A stretch of 9,981 bases of DNA. Source: Actinomycetes bacterium (GTDB taxonomy: Bacteria; Actinomycetota; Acidimicrobiia; Acidimicrobiales; RAAP-2). This document shows positions 1 to 7,195 of this stretch, one piece after another. The stretch's first letter is position 1, and each line of letters starts with the position of its first letter. The notes below the pieces were generated by a model. It had not been told where the DNA came from, searched no databases, and worked only from the letters and a program-made list of their open reading frames with translations. The stretch is from positions 1-9,981 of the forward strand of contig JAJZSX010000061.1 of the NCBI GenBank assembly GCA_021849435.1, read 5' to 3'. The position numbers and the translations under genes were made by a program.

Positions 1-1540
1 GCTGAACATCTTTCCCGTTCCCGACGGCGACACCGGTACGAACATGGCCCTCACGGTCGAGTCGGTGGTCGACGCCTTTGGCCCGTTGGCCGACGACGCC
101 TCGATGGACGAAGTGTGCACGGCGATCGCCCGCGGCTCGCTGATGGGAGCGCGCGGCAACTCCGGGGTCATCTTGTCCCAGCTGCTGCGGGGCCTCGTCG
201 AGAAGTTCAAGTCCGTGGCGGTGATCACGCCCGCCCTGCTCGCTGAGTCGCTCAGTCACGCCGACGTCCTGGCCCGCCAGGCGGTCGTGCGGCCCGTGGA
301 GGGCACCATACTGTCGGTCGCCCGCGCGGCCGCCCAGGGGGCGAACGCCGCGTCGGCGTCGCTCTCCAAGGTCGTGCGTGGCGCGCGGGACCGGGCGCGC
401 GAGGCCCTCGCCCACACGCCCGAGCAGCTGCCCGTGCTGAAGCAAGCCGGCGTCGTCGACTCCGGGGGCACCGGATTGCTGCTCTTCTTTGACGCGCTCT
501 GTCACATCGTGAGCAACGACGCGCTGCCCGTGCCGCCCTCGGCCGACTCGCTCGACGTGCATGACGTCACCGGGGCGCGCATGATGCCCGACGCCGACGG
601 CTCGCCACGTTATGAGGTCATGTACCTGCTCGAGGCCGAGGACGAGGCGATGCGGGCCTTTCGCGACGTGTGGTCGGGCCTCGGCGACTCCATCGTCATC
701 GTGGGCGGCGACGGGCTCTACAACTGCCACATCCACACCGACGAGATCGGTGCGTCGATCGAGGCCGCGCTCGATGCGGGACGACCACGTGAGATCCGGG
801 TGACCGATCTCGCCGAGCAGGTCCTCGAGGAGCGATGGGTGCGTGACGCCGCGGCCGCCGCCATCGAGGCCGACGAGCCGCCACCGACGACGGCCGTCGT
901 CGCGGTCGTCGCCGGCGAGGGGATCGGCCGGATCTTCCGATCTCTGGGCGTGCGGGCCCTGGTGGCTGGCGGCCAATCGATGAATCCGTCGACCGCCGAC
1001 CTGGTCGAAGCGGTCCAGGCGACGGGCTCGACCCAAGTCGTGGTGTTGCCGAACAACTCGAACATCGTGCCGGTGGCGAACCAGGTGGACGCGCTGGTGG
1101 ACGCCGCGGTGTCGGTCGTGCCCACCACCTCGATCGTGGGCGGGTTCGCCGCCCTGCTCGCCTACGACCCGAACGCCGACGCGGCGACCAACGTCGCCGC
1201 GATGACCGACGCCGCTCGGCACGTCGCCTCGGGCCAGGTGACCCGCGCGGTGCGCGACGCCACCACCGACGCCGGCTTCGTTCACGAGGGTGACTGGATC
1301 GGGGTCGACGCCGACGCGGTCCGGTCCATCGCCGAGTCGGTCGAAGCGGCGAGCATCGCACTCTTGAACTCGATGATCACCGAGTTCCACGAGCTCTTGA
1401 CGATCATCGAGGGCGAGGGGTCCACGCCCGCGGTGACCCGCCAGATCACCGAGTTCGTGGGCGAGACCCACCCGCTCGTGGGCGTCGAGGTGCACCACGG
1501 GGGTCAGCCGCTCTACCCGTACTTCTTCGGTCTCGAGTGA
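1..1540 (+). CDS. DAK2-domain fatty acid kinase-like protein (FakA/YloV family), 5' end cut off by window
   Basis: The reading frame is open from base 2 and ends at TGA 1538-1540, giving about 512 visible residues. By family comparison some 30-45 N-terminal residues lie outside the window. The DhaL-type ATP domain shows the Mg-binding FPVPDGDTGTNM motif (Asp codons at 23 and 29), then GARGNSGVILSQ (from about 146), PVEGTILS and VVDSGGTGLLLFFDAL. The middle domain has a CHIHTDE segment (725-745). The C-terminal domain carries GGQSMNPSTADLVEA and VVLPNNSNI, typical of full-length FakA/YloV rather than a DhaL-only subunit. In Firmicutes, FakA phosphorylates fatty acids held by a DegV-type FakB partner, giving acyl-phosphate for PlsX/PlsY. 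No FakB gene is visible here, so the substrate is inferred. The internal ATG at 44 is not the real start, because the conserved motif begins before it. Overlaps recG by 4 nt (GTGA). Confidence 0.9.
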   Translation, partial: LNIFPVPDGDTGTNMALTVESVVDAFGPLADDASMDEVCTAIARGSLMGARGNSGVILSQLLRGLVEKFKSVAVITPALLAESLSHADVLARQAVVRPVEGTILSVARAAAQGANAASASLSKVVRGARDRAREALAHTPEQLPVLKQAGVVDSGGTGLLLFFDALCHIVSNDALPVPPSADSLDVHDVTGARMMPDADGSPRYEVMYLLEAEDEAMRAFRDVWSGLGDSIVIVGGDGLYNCHIHTDEIGASIEAALDAGRPREIRVTDLAEQVLEERWVRDAAAAAIEADEPPPTTAVVAVVAGEGIGRIFRSLGVRALVAGGQSMNPSTADLVEAVQATGSTQVVVLPNNSNIVPVANQVDALVDAAVSVVPTTSIVGGFAALLAYDPNADAATNVAAMTDAARHVASGQVTRAVRDATTDAGFVHEGDWIGVDADAVRSIAESVEAASIALLNSMITEFHELLTIIEGEGSTPAVTRQITEFVGETHPLVGVEVHHGGQPLYPYFFGLE

Positions 1541-3735
1541 GCGAGCGGGCGCCGCGACGGCTGCGCCAGCTCGGCGAGGTTCCCGTTGAGCAGTTGCGCC
1601 ACGTCGGGGCCAAGCGCGCCGCGGCGCTGCGCTCGATCGGACTGGCGAGCGTCCTTGACCTCTTGACCCACTACCCGCGCCGCTACCTCGACCGAACCCG
1701 GCGCGTGGACGTCTCGGACCTGAGCGTGGGCGACGAGGCGGCGGTGTTCGGCGCCGTGAGCGCCGTCCGGTCGCGCCGGACACGCCAGGGTCGGTCGATG
1801 GTCGAGGTGACCGTGGTCGACGGCGACGCCGCGCTCGACGTCGTCTTCTTCAACCAGGCGTGGCGGGCGACCCAGCTGCCCGTGGGGACCCAGGCGCTGT
1901 TCTTCGGCAAGGTCGGCGACTACCGTTCGCGGCGCCAGATGGCCAATCCCGTGGTCGACGTGATCGTGGGCGCGTCGGGCGACGAGCGTGACGCCAACCG
2001 CGTCGGGCGGATCGTGCCGATCTACCCGGCGTCGGGTAAGGCCGGGCTGACGAGCTGGGAGCTCGGCGGCTTCGTCGACGAGTCGCTGCGCCGCGCCGGA
2101 CCATTGCTGGATCCCGTGCCACACTGGGTGCTGGCCGAGCACGGACTGATCTCGCGCACCGACGCGTTCTGGGGGATCCACCTGCCCGGCGCGAGCGACG
2201 ACGTCGAGCCGGCCCGGCGCCGACTGGCCTTTGACGAGTTCCTCCGGCTCCAGGTGCTGCTCGCCCTGCGACGGCGTCGCCTGGAGCGAGAGTCGGCGGG
2301 GATCGCGCACCGCGTCTCGCTCGCCGACCTCGAGCCCGAGTCCGGCGACGCGGCGTCGTCGCTGCTCAGTCGGTTCCTCGGCGGTCACCGCTACCAGCTC
2401 ACGGCCGCCCAACGTCGCGTGCTCGGTGAGATCGTGGCCGACCTCGCTTCGCCGGTGCCGATGCACCGGCTGCTGCAGGGTGACGTCGGCAGCGGCAAGA
2501 CGATGGTCGCCCTGGCCACGATGCTGGTTGCGGTCAACGACGCCCAACAGGCCGCCTTGATGGTGCCCACCGAGGTCTTGGCCGAGCAGCACGTCGCGTC
2601 GATCCGCGCGGACCTGGCGGACCTGCGCGTCGATGATCCCGGGGTGCTCGGCGGCACGCGCCCGCTCGTCGTGCAGCTGTTGAGCGGCCGACTGCGCGCG
2701 AGCGAGCGCCGCGACGCGCTCGCACGACTCGCGCGTGGCGAGATCGACGTGGTGGTGGGCACGCACGCCCTGTTGACCGAGGACGTCGCGTTCAAGGCCC
2801 TGGGCGTGGTGGTCATCGACGAGCAGCACCGGTTCGGGGTCGAGCAGCGCGCGGTCCTGCGCGCCAAGGGCTCGGGTCAGTCCGGACTCGACGCCGTGCC
2901 GGACCTGCTCGTCATGACGGCCACCCCGATCCCGCGCACGGCGGCGATGGTGCTCTTTGGGGACCTGGAGCGATCCGTGCTCGACGAGCTACCGGGCGGG
3001 CGGGTGCCGATCACCACGCACTGGGCGCGCTCGGCGACCGAGCTCGCGGCGTGCTGGCTACGCGTGCGCGACGAGGTCGCCGCCGGACACCGGGCCTACG
3101 TCATCTGTCCGCTCGTCGAGGAGTCCGAGGGGATCGAGGCGGCGAGTGCGGTCAAGGAGCACGCGCGCTTGTCGGCCAACGAGTTGGCGGGACTGCGCGT
3201 CGGGCTGGTGCACGGCCAGATGAAGGGTCCAGACAAGGAAGCGGCGATGAACGACTTTCGCGCCGGGCGCCTCGACGTGCTCGTCGCGACCGTCGTCATC
3301 GAGGTCGGGGTCGATGTGCCCGAGGCCACGGTGATCGTGATCGAGGACGCGTGGCGATTCGGGCTGGCCCAACTGCACCAGCTGCGGGGCCGGGTCGGCC
3401 GCTCGAACCTCGCGAGCCACTGCTACGTGCTCGGTGAAGCCCCGTCGCCTGACGGCCAAACCCGGCTGGAGGCGCTCGTGGCCTCGACGGACGGCTTCGT
3501 CCTGGCCGAGGTCGACCTCGCGCTTCGCGGCGAGGGCACGATCCTCGGGGCTCGTCAGCGTGGCACCAGCGACCTGCGCCTCGCCTCGTTGACGAGGGAT
3601 GGTGATCTCCTCGACGCGGCGAACGATGCGGCCGGCCGGCTCGTCGTCGAGGACCTGACCGACCAGCCGGCCCTCGTCGACGAGCTGCGCCTCTTCGTCG
3701 AGCCCGACGAAGCCGAGTACCTCTTCAAGTCGTGA
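1537..3735 (+). CDS. recG: ATP-dependent DNA helicase RecG
   Basis: A 732-residue superfamily 2 helicase that remodels stalled replication forks and branched DNA by driving fork regression and branch migration. The N-terminal part (about residues 10-170) has the helix-hairpin-helix-like and wedge/OB region, beginning with LRHVGAKRAAALRSIG. The motor motifs are all present: Walker A GDVGSGKT at residues 315-322, motif II DEQH at 428-431, motif III MTATPIPRT from 460, the VVIEVGVDVPEATVIVIED stretch, and motif VI QLRGRVGR at 615-622. The C-terminal LRGEGTILGARQRGTSDLRLA segment is the usual RecG accessory region. Length is a little above the E. coli protein (693 aa). The GTG start at 1537 overlaps the upstream stop (GTGA). 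No clear Shine-Dalgarno precedes it, so translation is probably coupled to the kinase gene. Nothing is truncated. Confidence 0.97.
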   Translation: MSERAPRRLRQLGEVPVEQLRHVGAKRAAALRSIGLASVLDLLTHYPRRYLDRTRRVDVSDLSVGDEAAVFGAVSAVRSRRTRQGRSMVEVTVVDGDAALDVVFFNQAWRATQLPVGTQALFFGKVGDYRSRRQMANPVVDVIVGASGDERDANRVGRIVPIYPASGKAGLTSWELGGFVDESLRRAGPLLDPVPHWVLAEHGLISRTDAFWGIHLPGASDDVEPARRRLAFDEFLRLQVLLALRRRRLERESAGIAHRVSLADLEPESGDAASSLLSRFLGGHRYQLTAAQRRVLGEIVADLASPVPMHRLLQGDVGSGKTMVALATMLVAVNDAQQAALMVPTEVLAEQHVASIRADLADLRVDDPGVLGGTRPLVVQLLSGRLRASERRDALARLARGEIDVVVGTHALLTEDVAFKALGVVVIDEQHRFGVEQRAVLRAKGSGQSGLDAVPDLLVMTATPIPRTAAMVLFGDLERSVLDELPGGRVPITTHWARSATELAACWLRVRDEVAAGHRAYVICPLVEESEGIEAASAVKEHARLSANELAGLRVGLVHGQMKGPDKEAAMNDFRAGRLDVLVATVVIEVGVDVPEATVIVIEDAWRFGLAQLHQLRGRVGRSNLASHCYVLGEAPSPDGQTRLEALVASTDGFVLAEVDLALRGEGTILGARQRGTSDLRLASLTRDGDLLDAANDAAGRLVVEDLTDQPALVDELRLFVEPDEAEYLFKS

Positions 3736-3742
3736 GACCACG

Positions 3743-3754
3743 TAGCCTGAGTGG
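3743..3754 (+). promoter_or_regulatory. Candidate -10 element of a leaderless rsmD promoter
   Basis: TAGCCT at 3743-3748 fits the actinobacterial -10 pattern TAnnnT. It is followed by exactly 6 nt and then the GTG start of rsmD, so transcription would begin at or next to the start codon. No Shine-Dalgarno sequence lies upstream of that GTG. No convincing -35 box is visible at the expected distance. The same arrangement occurs before smc. Inferred from spacing only. Confidence 0.4.
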
Positions 3755-4282
3755 GTGCGTGTAATCGGAGGCGTGGCTCGCGGTCGGCCGCTCAAAGCCA
3801 AGTTCCCGTCGACGGTGCGCCCGACGACGGACTACGCCCGCGAGGCGATCTTCTCCATGCTCGAGAGCCGCGGTGGACTCAGCGGGCTCGTCGTGGCGGA
3901 CCTGTACTGCGGATCCGGGGCGATGGGGATCGAGGCCCTGTCGCGAGGGGCCGCCGAGGTCTACTTCGTCGACGCCGACCCCGAGTGCCTGAACGCGGCT
4001 CGCGCCAACCTGGCGCCGCTCGGCCTCGCCGGTGAGGCCCACTTCGTGCGAGCGACGCTGCCTGGCTGGCGGCCCCCGCACCCCTTTGACCTGATCGTGG
4101 CCGACCCGCCCTACGGTCCGCTCGACGTGGCGGCCCTGCTCGCGGGCCTCGCCGCGCAGCGCGTGATCATCGAGAACGACCGCTACGCCGATGCCCCTGC
4201 GGGGTGGGCAGTCACCAAGACCAAGCACTACGGCACTACGCTCGTGACGATGTTGGAACCGGACGAGCGAGGGGCGCCATGA
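3755..4282 (+). CDS. rsmD: 16S rRNA (guanine-966-N2)-methyltransferase RsmD
   Basis: A 175-residue class I SAM-dependent methyltransferase expected to methylate N2 of G966 (E. coli numbering) in 16S rRNA during 30S assembly. It opens with the family signature MRVIGGVARGRPL, then RPTTDYAREAIFSML. The SAM-binding glycine loop DLYCGSG lies at residues 49-55, and the catalytic DPPY motif at 117-120. Length matches the family. The GTG at 3755 is chosen because it puts the RVIGG signature directly at the N-terminus. There is no Shine-Dalgarno sequence, and a TAGCCT box 6 nt upstream suggests a leaderless message. Its stop codon overlaps the coaD start as ATGA, the usual rsmD-coaD pairing. Confidence 0.95.
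   Translation: MRVIGGVARGRPLKAKFPSTVRPTTDYAREAIFSMLESRGGLSGLVVADLYCGSGAMGIEALSRGAAEVYFVDADPECLNAARANLAPLGLAGEAHFVRATLPGWRPPHPFDLIVADPPYGPLDVAALLAGLAAQRVIIENDRYADAPAGWAVTKTKHYGTTLVTMLEPDERGAP
4269..4274 (+). promoter_or_regulatory. Shine-Dalgarno for coaD
   Basis: GAGGGG lies 4 nt before the ATG at 4279, inside the end of rsmD. It supports that ATG over an in-frame GTG at 4204, which would add 25 residues with no family resemblance. Confidence 0.7.
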
Positions 4283-4764
4283 CAGTCGGTCTCATCCCGG
4301 GATCCTTCGACCCGTTCCACAATGGACACCTGGAGATCGTCGAGCGTGCCTCGCACATCTTCGACGAGATCGTCGTGGCCGCGATTCGCAATCCCCAGAA
4401 GTCCGAGCCGTTGTTCGACCTGGACGAGCGGCGCGAGATGATCGCCGAGAGCTGTGCGCACATCAAGTCGGTGCGCATCGTCTCGATAGCGACACTCCTG
4501 GTCAACGTGGCTAAAGACGTCGAGGCGACGGCAATCGTGAAGGGGTTGCGCGCCGTGTCGGACTTCGAGAGCGAGCTGCAGATGGCCCAGATGAACCGGT
4601 CGCTGTCGGGCGTGGAGACCCTGTTCATCCCGACCAGTTCGAACCATTCCTTCATCGCGTCGCGACTGCTGCGCGAGGTGGCCCGCTACGGCGGCAACGT
4701 CGACGCCTTCGTGCCGACCTGCGTGGCGGCCCGGCTCAAGACGAAAATGGAGGGCCTGCGGTGA
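4279..4764 (+). CDS. coaD: Phosphopantetheine adenylyltransferase CoaD
   Basis: A 161-residue nucleotidyltransferase that transfers AMP from ATP to 4'-phosphopantetheine, the penultimate step of coenzyme A synthesis. The N-terminal IPGSFDPFHNGHL carries the HxGH nucleotide-binding motif at residues 14-17. Further family blocks are IVKGLRAVSDFESELQMAQMN (phosphopantetheine and ATP contacts) and the C-terminal SSNHSFIASRLLREVARYGGNV. Length is standard for bacterial CoaD (about 160). The start at 4279 gives the canonical N-terminus. It overlaps rsmD by 4 nt (ATGA) and the downstream sepIVA-like gene by 4 nt (GTGA), implying coupled translation. CoA made by this pathway also provides the phosphopantetheine arm placed on the ACP encoded downstream. 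All three Phe-Asp pairs here use TTC-GAC, unlike the neighbouring genes. Confidence 0.97.
   Translation: MTVGLIPGSFDPFHNGHLEIVERASHIFDEIVVAAIRNPQKSEPLFDLDERREMIAESCAHIKSVRIVSIATLLVNVAKDVEATAIVKGLRAVSDFESELQMAQMNRSLSGVETLFIPTSSNHSFIASRLLREVARYGGNVDAFVPTCVAARLKTKMEGLR
4749..4754 (+). promoter_or_regulatory. Shine-Dalgarno deciding the sepIVA-like GTG start
   Basis: GGAGGG sits in the last codons of coaD, 6 nt before the GTG at 4761. It is close to the ideal anti-16S match and fixes this GTG as the start. Confidence 0.75.
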
Positions 4765-5390
4765 CGTCATTTGACGGGTACGACCCCGACGAGTTTCCAG
4801 CCGAGTCGGCCCGGCACGCGCGCCGCGACATCGAGGCCGACCTACGACAACTGATAGACCTGATCAGCTCGGCGAAACAGATGCCGTTGTCCAATTCGGC
4901 GCTCATCGCTCGCGAGGAAGTCCTCGGACTCCTCGACGACGCCTTGCGCGACCTGCCCGACGAGATCCGCGAGGCGCGATGGGCCCTGCGCGACCGCGAG
5001 GAGCTGATGGCCGCCGAGATGCACAAGGCCCAGCAGCTGATGGACCAGGTGCGCGCCGAAGCCGCGCGGATGGTGGACAAGACCGAGATCGTGCGCCAGT
5101 CCCGGCTGAAGGCCGACGAGATCATCGCCCAGGCCCAGGCCCAGGCGCGCCAGATGATCAACCAGTCCGAGGACTTCATCGACGGCAAGCTCGGCAACTT
5201 CGAGATCGTGCTCGAGCGGCTGCTCAAGACCACCCGGTCGGGCCGCGAGCGCCTGAACTCCCAGGGCCTGCCAACCTCGTTGCTCGACGCGCGCCCGAGC
5301 GAGAACGACTTCCTCAGCCCCGAAGCGCCGCCGGCGTCCCACGAGGCGCCACCGGCCGACTCGTCCTTCTTTGACCAGGACGCCTTCTAG
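4761..5390 (+). CDS. SepIVA/DivIVA-like coiled-coil septation protein (probable)
   Basis: A 209-residue, highly charged helical protein with no signal peptide or membrane segment. Residues about 35-75 (AKQMPLSNSALIAREEVLGL and what follows) resemble the N-terminal part of mycobacterial SepIVA (Rv2927c/MSMEG_2416) as I remember it, including a MPMT...RGDVLELIDD-like block. Residues about 80-135 form an Ala/Gln/Glu-rich coiled coil with an AQAQAQA run. The segment FIDGKLGNFEIVLERLL, then TTRSGRERL, parallels the C-terminal YVDNKL...VGRGR block of SepIVA. The coiled coil is much shorter than in mycobacteria. A Pro/Ala/acidic tail of about 40 residues ends in FFDQDAF. In mycobacteria SepIVA is a DivIVA-domain protein needed for septation, and it lies in the same coaD to rnc-mutM-smc neighbourhood. 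Function here is by homology and synteny. A generic ATP-synthase-b-like annotation is possible but less likely. Start set by GGAGGG and the GTGA overlap with coaD. Confidence 0.75.
   Translation: MTSFDGYDPDEFPAESARHARRDIEADLRQLIDLISSAKQMPLSNSALIAREEVLGLLDDALRDLPDEIREARWALRDREELMAAEMHKAQQLMDQVRAEAARMVDKTEIVRQSRLKADEIIAQAQAQARQMINQSEDFIDGKLGNFEIVLERLLKTTRSGRERLNSQGLPTSLLDARPSENDFLSPEAPPASHEAPPADSSFFDQDAF
5127..5144 (+). repeat. Three tandem GCCCAG hexamers in the coiled-coil region
   Basis: Three perfect copies of GCCCAG run in frame and encode Ala-Gln three times, with a further GCG continuing the pattern. Gain or loss of a unit would keep the reading frame but shift the coiled-coil register. 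Probably low-complexity coding sequence rather than a functional repeat. Confidence 0.6.
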
Positions 5391-5394
5391 GGCC

Positions 5395-5946
5395 GTGGCC
5401 TCGCCCTACCTCGTCGCGATCGCCCAACTGGTCCGCAACAGCCCCTCGACCATGTCGGTCGCCTTCGAGGCGCCCTTTGACGAGCCACGCGAGTTCGAAC
5501 CTCGCAGCCCCGGCGAGACCGACGTCGCGCCCGAGGCGAGCGTGCGGGTGAACCTGCGCTTGGAGAGCTTCAGTGGGGGGCTGCGGGCCCGCGGTGAGGT
5601 CCATGCGCCGTGGTTCGGGGTCTGTCGTCGCTGTTCCAAGCCCATCGACGGCGAGGTCAGTGTCAAGGTCGACGAGCGCTTCGTGCTCGAGCGCGGTCCC
5701 GAGGACGATCTGGCCTACCTCTACGAGCACGACGAGGTCGACCTGGCCCCGCTGGTGCACGACGCGGTCTTCCTTGACCTGCCGCTCGCCCCGACCTGCC
5801 GGCCCGACTGCCAGGGCCTGTGCCCGTACTGCGGAATCGACCGCAACGAGGCCACGTGCGACTGCCGCGCGCCGTCAGACGCGCGCTGGGCTACACTTGA
5901 CGGACTTCGATTCGCGGACGAGTCCGACGAATCGAACCCCGAGTGA
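5395..5946 (+). CDS. yceD: DUF177 / YceD-family protein linked to 23S rRNA accumulation
   Basis: A 183-residue protein of the YceD/DUF177 family, almost always encoded just before rpmF and linked in bacteria and plants to large-subunit rRNA accumulation; its mechanism is not firmly settled. Two cysteine groups are visible: CRRC at 77-80, and the C-terminal cluster CRPDCQGLCPYCG (Cys 135, 139, 143, 146) ending in CDC (155, 157). This is the family signature and suggests metal binding. The N-terminal LVAIAQLVRNSPSTM matches the usual opening of the family. I chose GTG 5395, 4 nt after the upstream stop. An in-frame TTG at 5371 would overlap the previous gene and add nonconserved residues, while ATG 5452 would cut off the conserved opening. 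No strong Shine-Dalgarno sequence is present, so translation may be coupled to the upstream gene. Confidence 0.9.
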   Translation: MASPYLVAIAQLVRNSPSTMSVAFEAPFDEPREFEPRSPGETDVAPEASVRVNLRLESFSGGLRARGEVHAPWFGVCRRCSKPIDGEVSVKVDERFVLERGPEDDLAYLYEHDEVDLAPLVHDAVFLDLPLAPTCRPDCQGLCPYCGIDRNEATCDCRAPSDARWATLDGLRFADESDESNPE

Positions 5947-5979
5947 CGACTCGGCCGCTCGAAGCGAAAGAGATGATCG

Positions 5980-6159
5980 ATGGCTGTACCGAAGAGGAAG
6001 ACAAGCAAGGCCAAGAGCCGGAGCCGCCAGGCGGCCAACTGGCGCCTCGAGCGCCCGGCTCGCAGCGTGTGCCCCCAGTGCGCCACCGCCAAGTTGCCCC
6101 ACGTCGTGTGCCCGAACTGCGGTTGGTACAAGGGTCGAGTCGCCGTCGAGGTCAACTGA
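5980..6159 (+). CDS. rpmF: 50S ribosomal protein bL32
   Basis: A 59-residue basic protein that is a structural part of the large ribosomal subunit. It begins MAVPKRKTSKAKSRSRQAAN, the standard bL32 opening that threads into 23S rRNA. It then has a four-cysteine zinc ribbon: CPQC at residues 31-34 and CPNC at 44-47, followed by GWYKGR. The Cys4 (zinc-binding) form is intact, so this is not the Cys-less paralogue found in some actinobacteria. The start ATG at 5980 is preceded by GAAAGAG at 5966-5972, 7 nt away. It lies 33 nt after yceD and 1 nt before plsX, the classic yceD-rpmF-plsX order. Longer overlapping frames here (for example 5943-6164) are shadows. Confidence 0.97.
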   Translation: MAVPKRKTSKAKSRSRQAANWRLERPARSVCPQCATAKLPHVVCPNCGWYKGRVAVEVN

Positions 6160-6160
6160 G

Positions 6161-7135
6161 TTGACGCTGCCCATCGCATTGGACGCGATGGGCGGCGATT
6201 ACGCGCCGGCCGAGATTGTGGCCGGGGCGCGCCGCGCCGTTGACGAGTTGGGACTGAGCGTCACGCTCGTCGGGGTTCCCGAGCTGGTGGGGGACCCGAT
6301 GGGTCTCGAGGTCGTCGCCTGTTCCGAAGTGATCGCCATGGACGACGACCCGGCCGCGAGCGTGCGGACCAAGAAGGACTCGTCGCTGGTGCGCGCCGCC
6401 GAACTGGTGCGCGACGGCAAGGCGAGCGCCATGGTCTCGGCCGGGAACACCGGTGCGACGATGGCCGCCGCACTGCTGCGCATGGGCCGGCTGCCCGGGG
6501 TCATTCGGCCATGCATCGCGATTCCGCTGCCCAATCCCGGCACGAGCCCCTCGGTGTTCGTCGACGCCGGTGCCAACGCCGAGTGCACGCCCGAGATGCT
6601 CGTGCAGTTCGCGACGATGGGCGCGACCTTCGCCGCCGCCCGATTCGGCACCACCGACCCCTCCATCGGGCTGCTCTCGATCGGCGAGGAGTCCTCCAAG
6701 GGCACCCCGCTGGTCAAGGCGACCCACGAGTTGCTCGCGGCCTCGGGACTGCGATTCGCGGGCAACGTCGAGGGCCGCGACCTCATACCCTGCCCGGTGG
6801 ACGTCGTGGTCACCGACGGATTCACGGGCAACGTGGCCCTCAAGACCCTCGAGGGAGCGCTCAAGTTCGTCTTCTCGACGATGCTCGGGGTCTTTGGCAC
6901 CGACGACGAGACCCGCGCGGCGGGCAATGCGCTCTTGCCGCACCTGATGCCGATCGTGGCGTCCCTGACGCCTGAGAACCAGGGTGGCGCGATGCTGCTC
7001 GGACTCAAGGGGATCTGCGTGATCAGCCACGGCTCGTCCAACGCCACGGCGATCATGAACGCGCTGCGCGTGGCCGCCGAGATGGATGCCGCCCAGGTCG
7101 TCAACCGCCTGAGGACCGCGATCCGACCTGATTAG
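6161..7135 (+). CDS. plsX: Phosphate acyltransferase PlsX
   Basis: A 324-residue peripheral-membrane enzyme that converts acyl-ACP and phosphate to acyl-phosphate. PlsY then uses this to acylate glycerol-3-phosphate in the first step of phospholipid synthesis. Motifs: IALDAMGGDYAP (residues 5-16), SAGNTGATM with AGNTG at 94-98, FVDAGANAECTPEMLVQFA, IGEESSKGTPLVKATHELL, and VVTDGFTGNVALK with TDGFTGN at 218-224. Length is normal. The TTG at 6161 is taken as the start because it lies directly before LPIALDAMGGD and has GAGG at 6148-6151 upstream (9 nt). The same frame stays open back to 5573, but that 196-residue extension has no family similarity and runs over yceD and rpmF. plsY is not in the window. 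Mycobacteria and many other actinobacteria lack PlsX, so its presence supports a deeper-branching lineage. Confidence 0.96.
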   Translation: MTLPIALDAMGGDYAPAEIVAGARRAVDELGLSVTLVGVPELVGDPMGLEVVACSEVIAMDDDPAASVRTKKDSSLVRAAELVRDGKASAMVSAGNTGATMAAALLRMGRLPGVIRPCIAIPLPNPGTSPSVFVDAGANAECTPEMLVQFATMGATFAAARFGTTDPSIGLLSIGEESSKGTPLVKATHELLAASGLRFAGNVEGRDLIPCPVDVVVTDGFTGNVALKTLEGALKFVFSTMLGVFGTDDETRAAGNALLPHLMPIVASLTPENQGGAMLLGLKGICVISHGSSNATAIMNALRVAAEMDAAQVVNRLRTAIRPD

Positions 7136-7170
7136 GGCGACGAACTCCCTACCGGCGGTCACGAAATAAG

Positions 7171-7176
7171 TAGTGT
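7171..7176 (+). promoter_or_regulatory. Candidate -10 box of an acpP promoter
   Basis: TAGTGT fits TAnnnT and lies in the 65-nt plsX-acpP gap, the longest non-coding stretch in the window. Transcription from about 7183 would give a leader of under 20 nt that still contains the AAAGGAG ribosome site. No clear -35 box is visible. Confidence 0.3.
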
Positions 7177-7188
7177 TGACGTCGAGGC

Positions 7189-7195
7189 AAAGGAG
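7189..7195 (+). promoter_or_regulatory. Shine-Dalgarno deciding the acpP ATG start
   Basis: AAAGGAG ends 5 nt before ATG 7201. An in-frame GTG at 7195 overlaps this element, so it cannot be the initiation codon served by it. ATG 7201 is therefore the start. Confidence 0.8.

Noticed and set aside
1513..2829. 438-codon open frame on the - strand opposite recG
   Set aside because: It lies entirely over the unmistakable recG gene, has no recognisable domain, and is rich in Arg, His and Gln, as expected for an antisense shadow in GC-rich DNA.
5892..5897. TACACT as a possible -10 box for an rpmF promoter inside yceD
   Set aside because: It matches TAnnnT, but it lies in conserved coding sequence (Trp-Ala-Thr-Leu), has no -35 partner at a usual distance, and is 82 nt from the rpmF start.
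5573..6160. N-terminal extension that would make plsX a 520-residue fusion
   Set aside because: The extension overlaps yceD and rpmF in another frame, is low-complexity Ser/Arg/Thr, and PlsX begins properly at TTG 6161.
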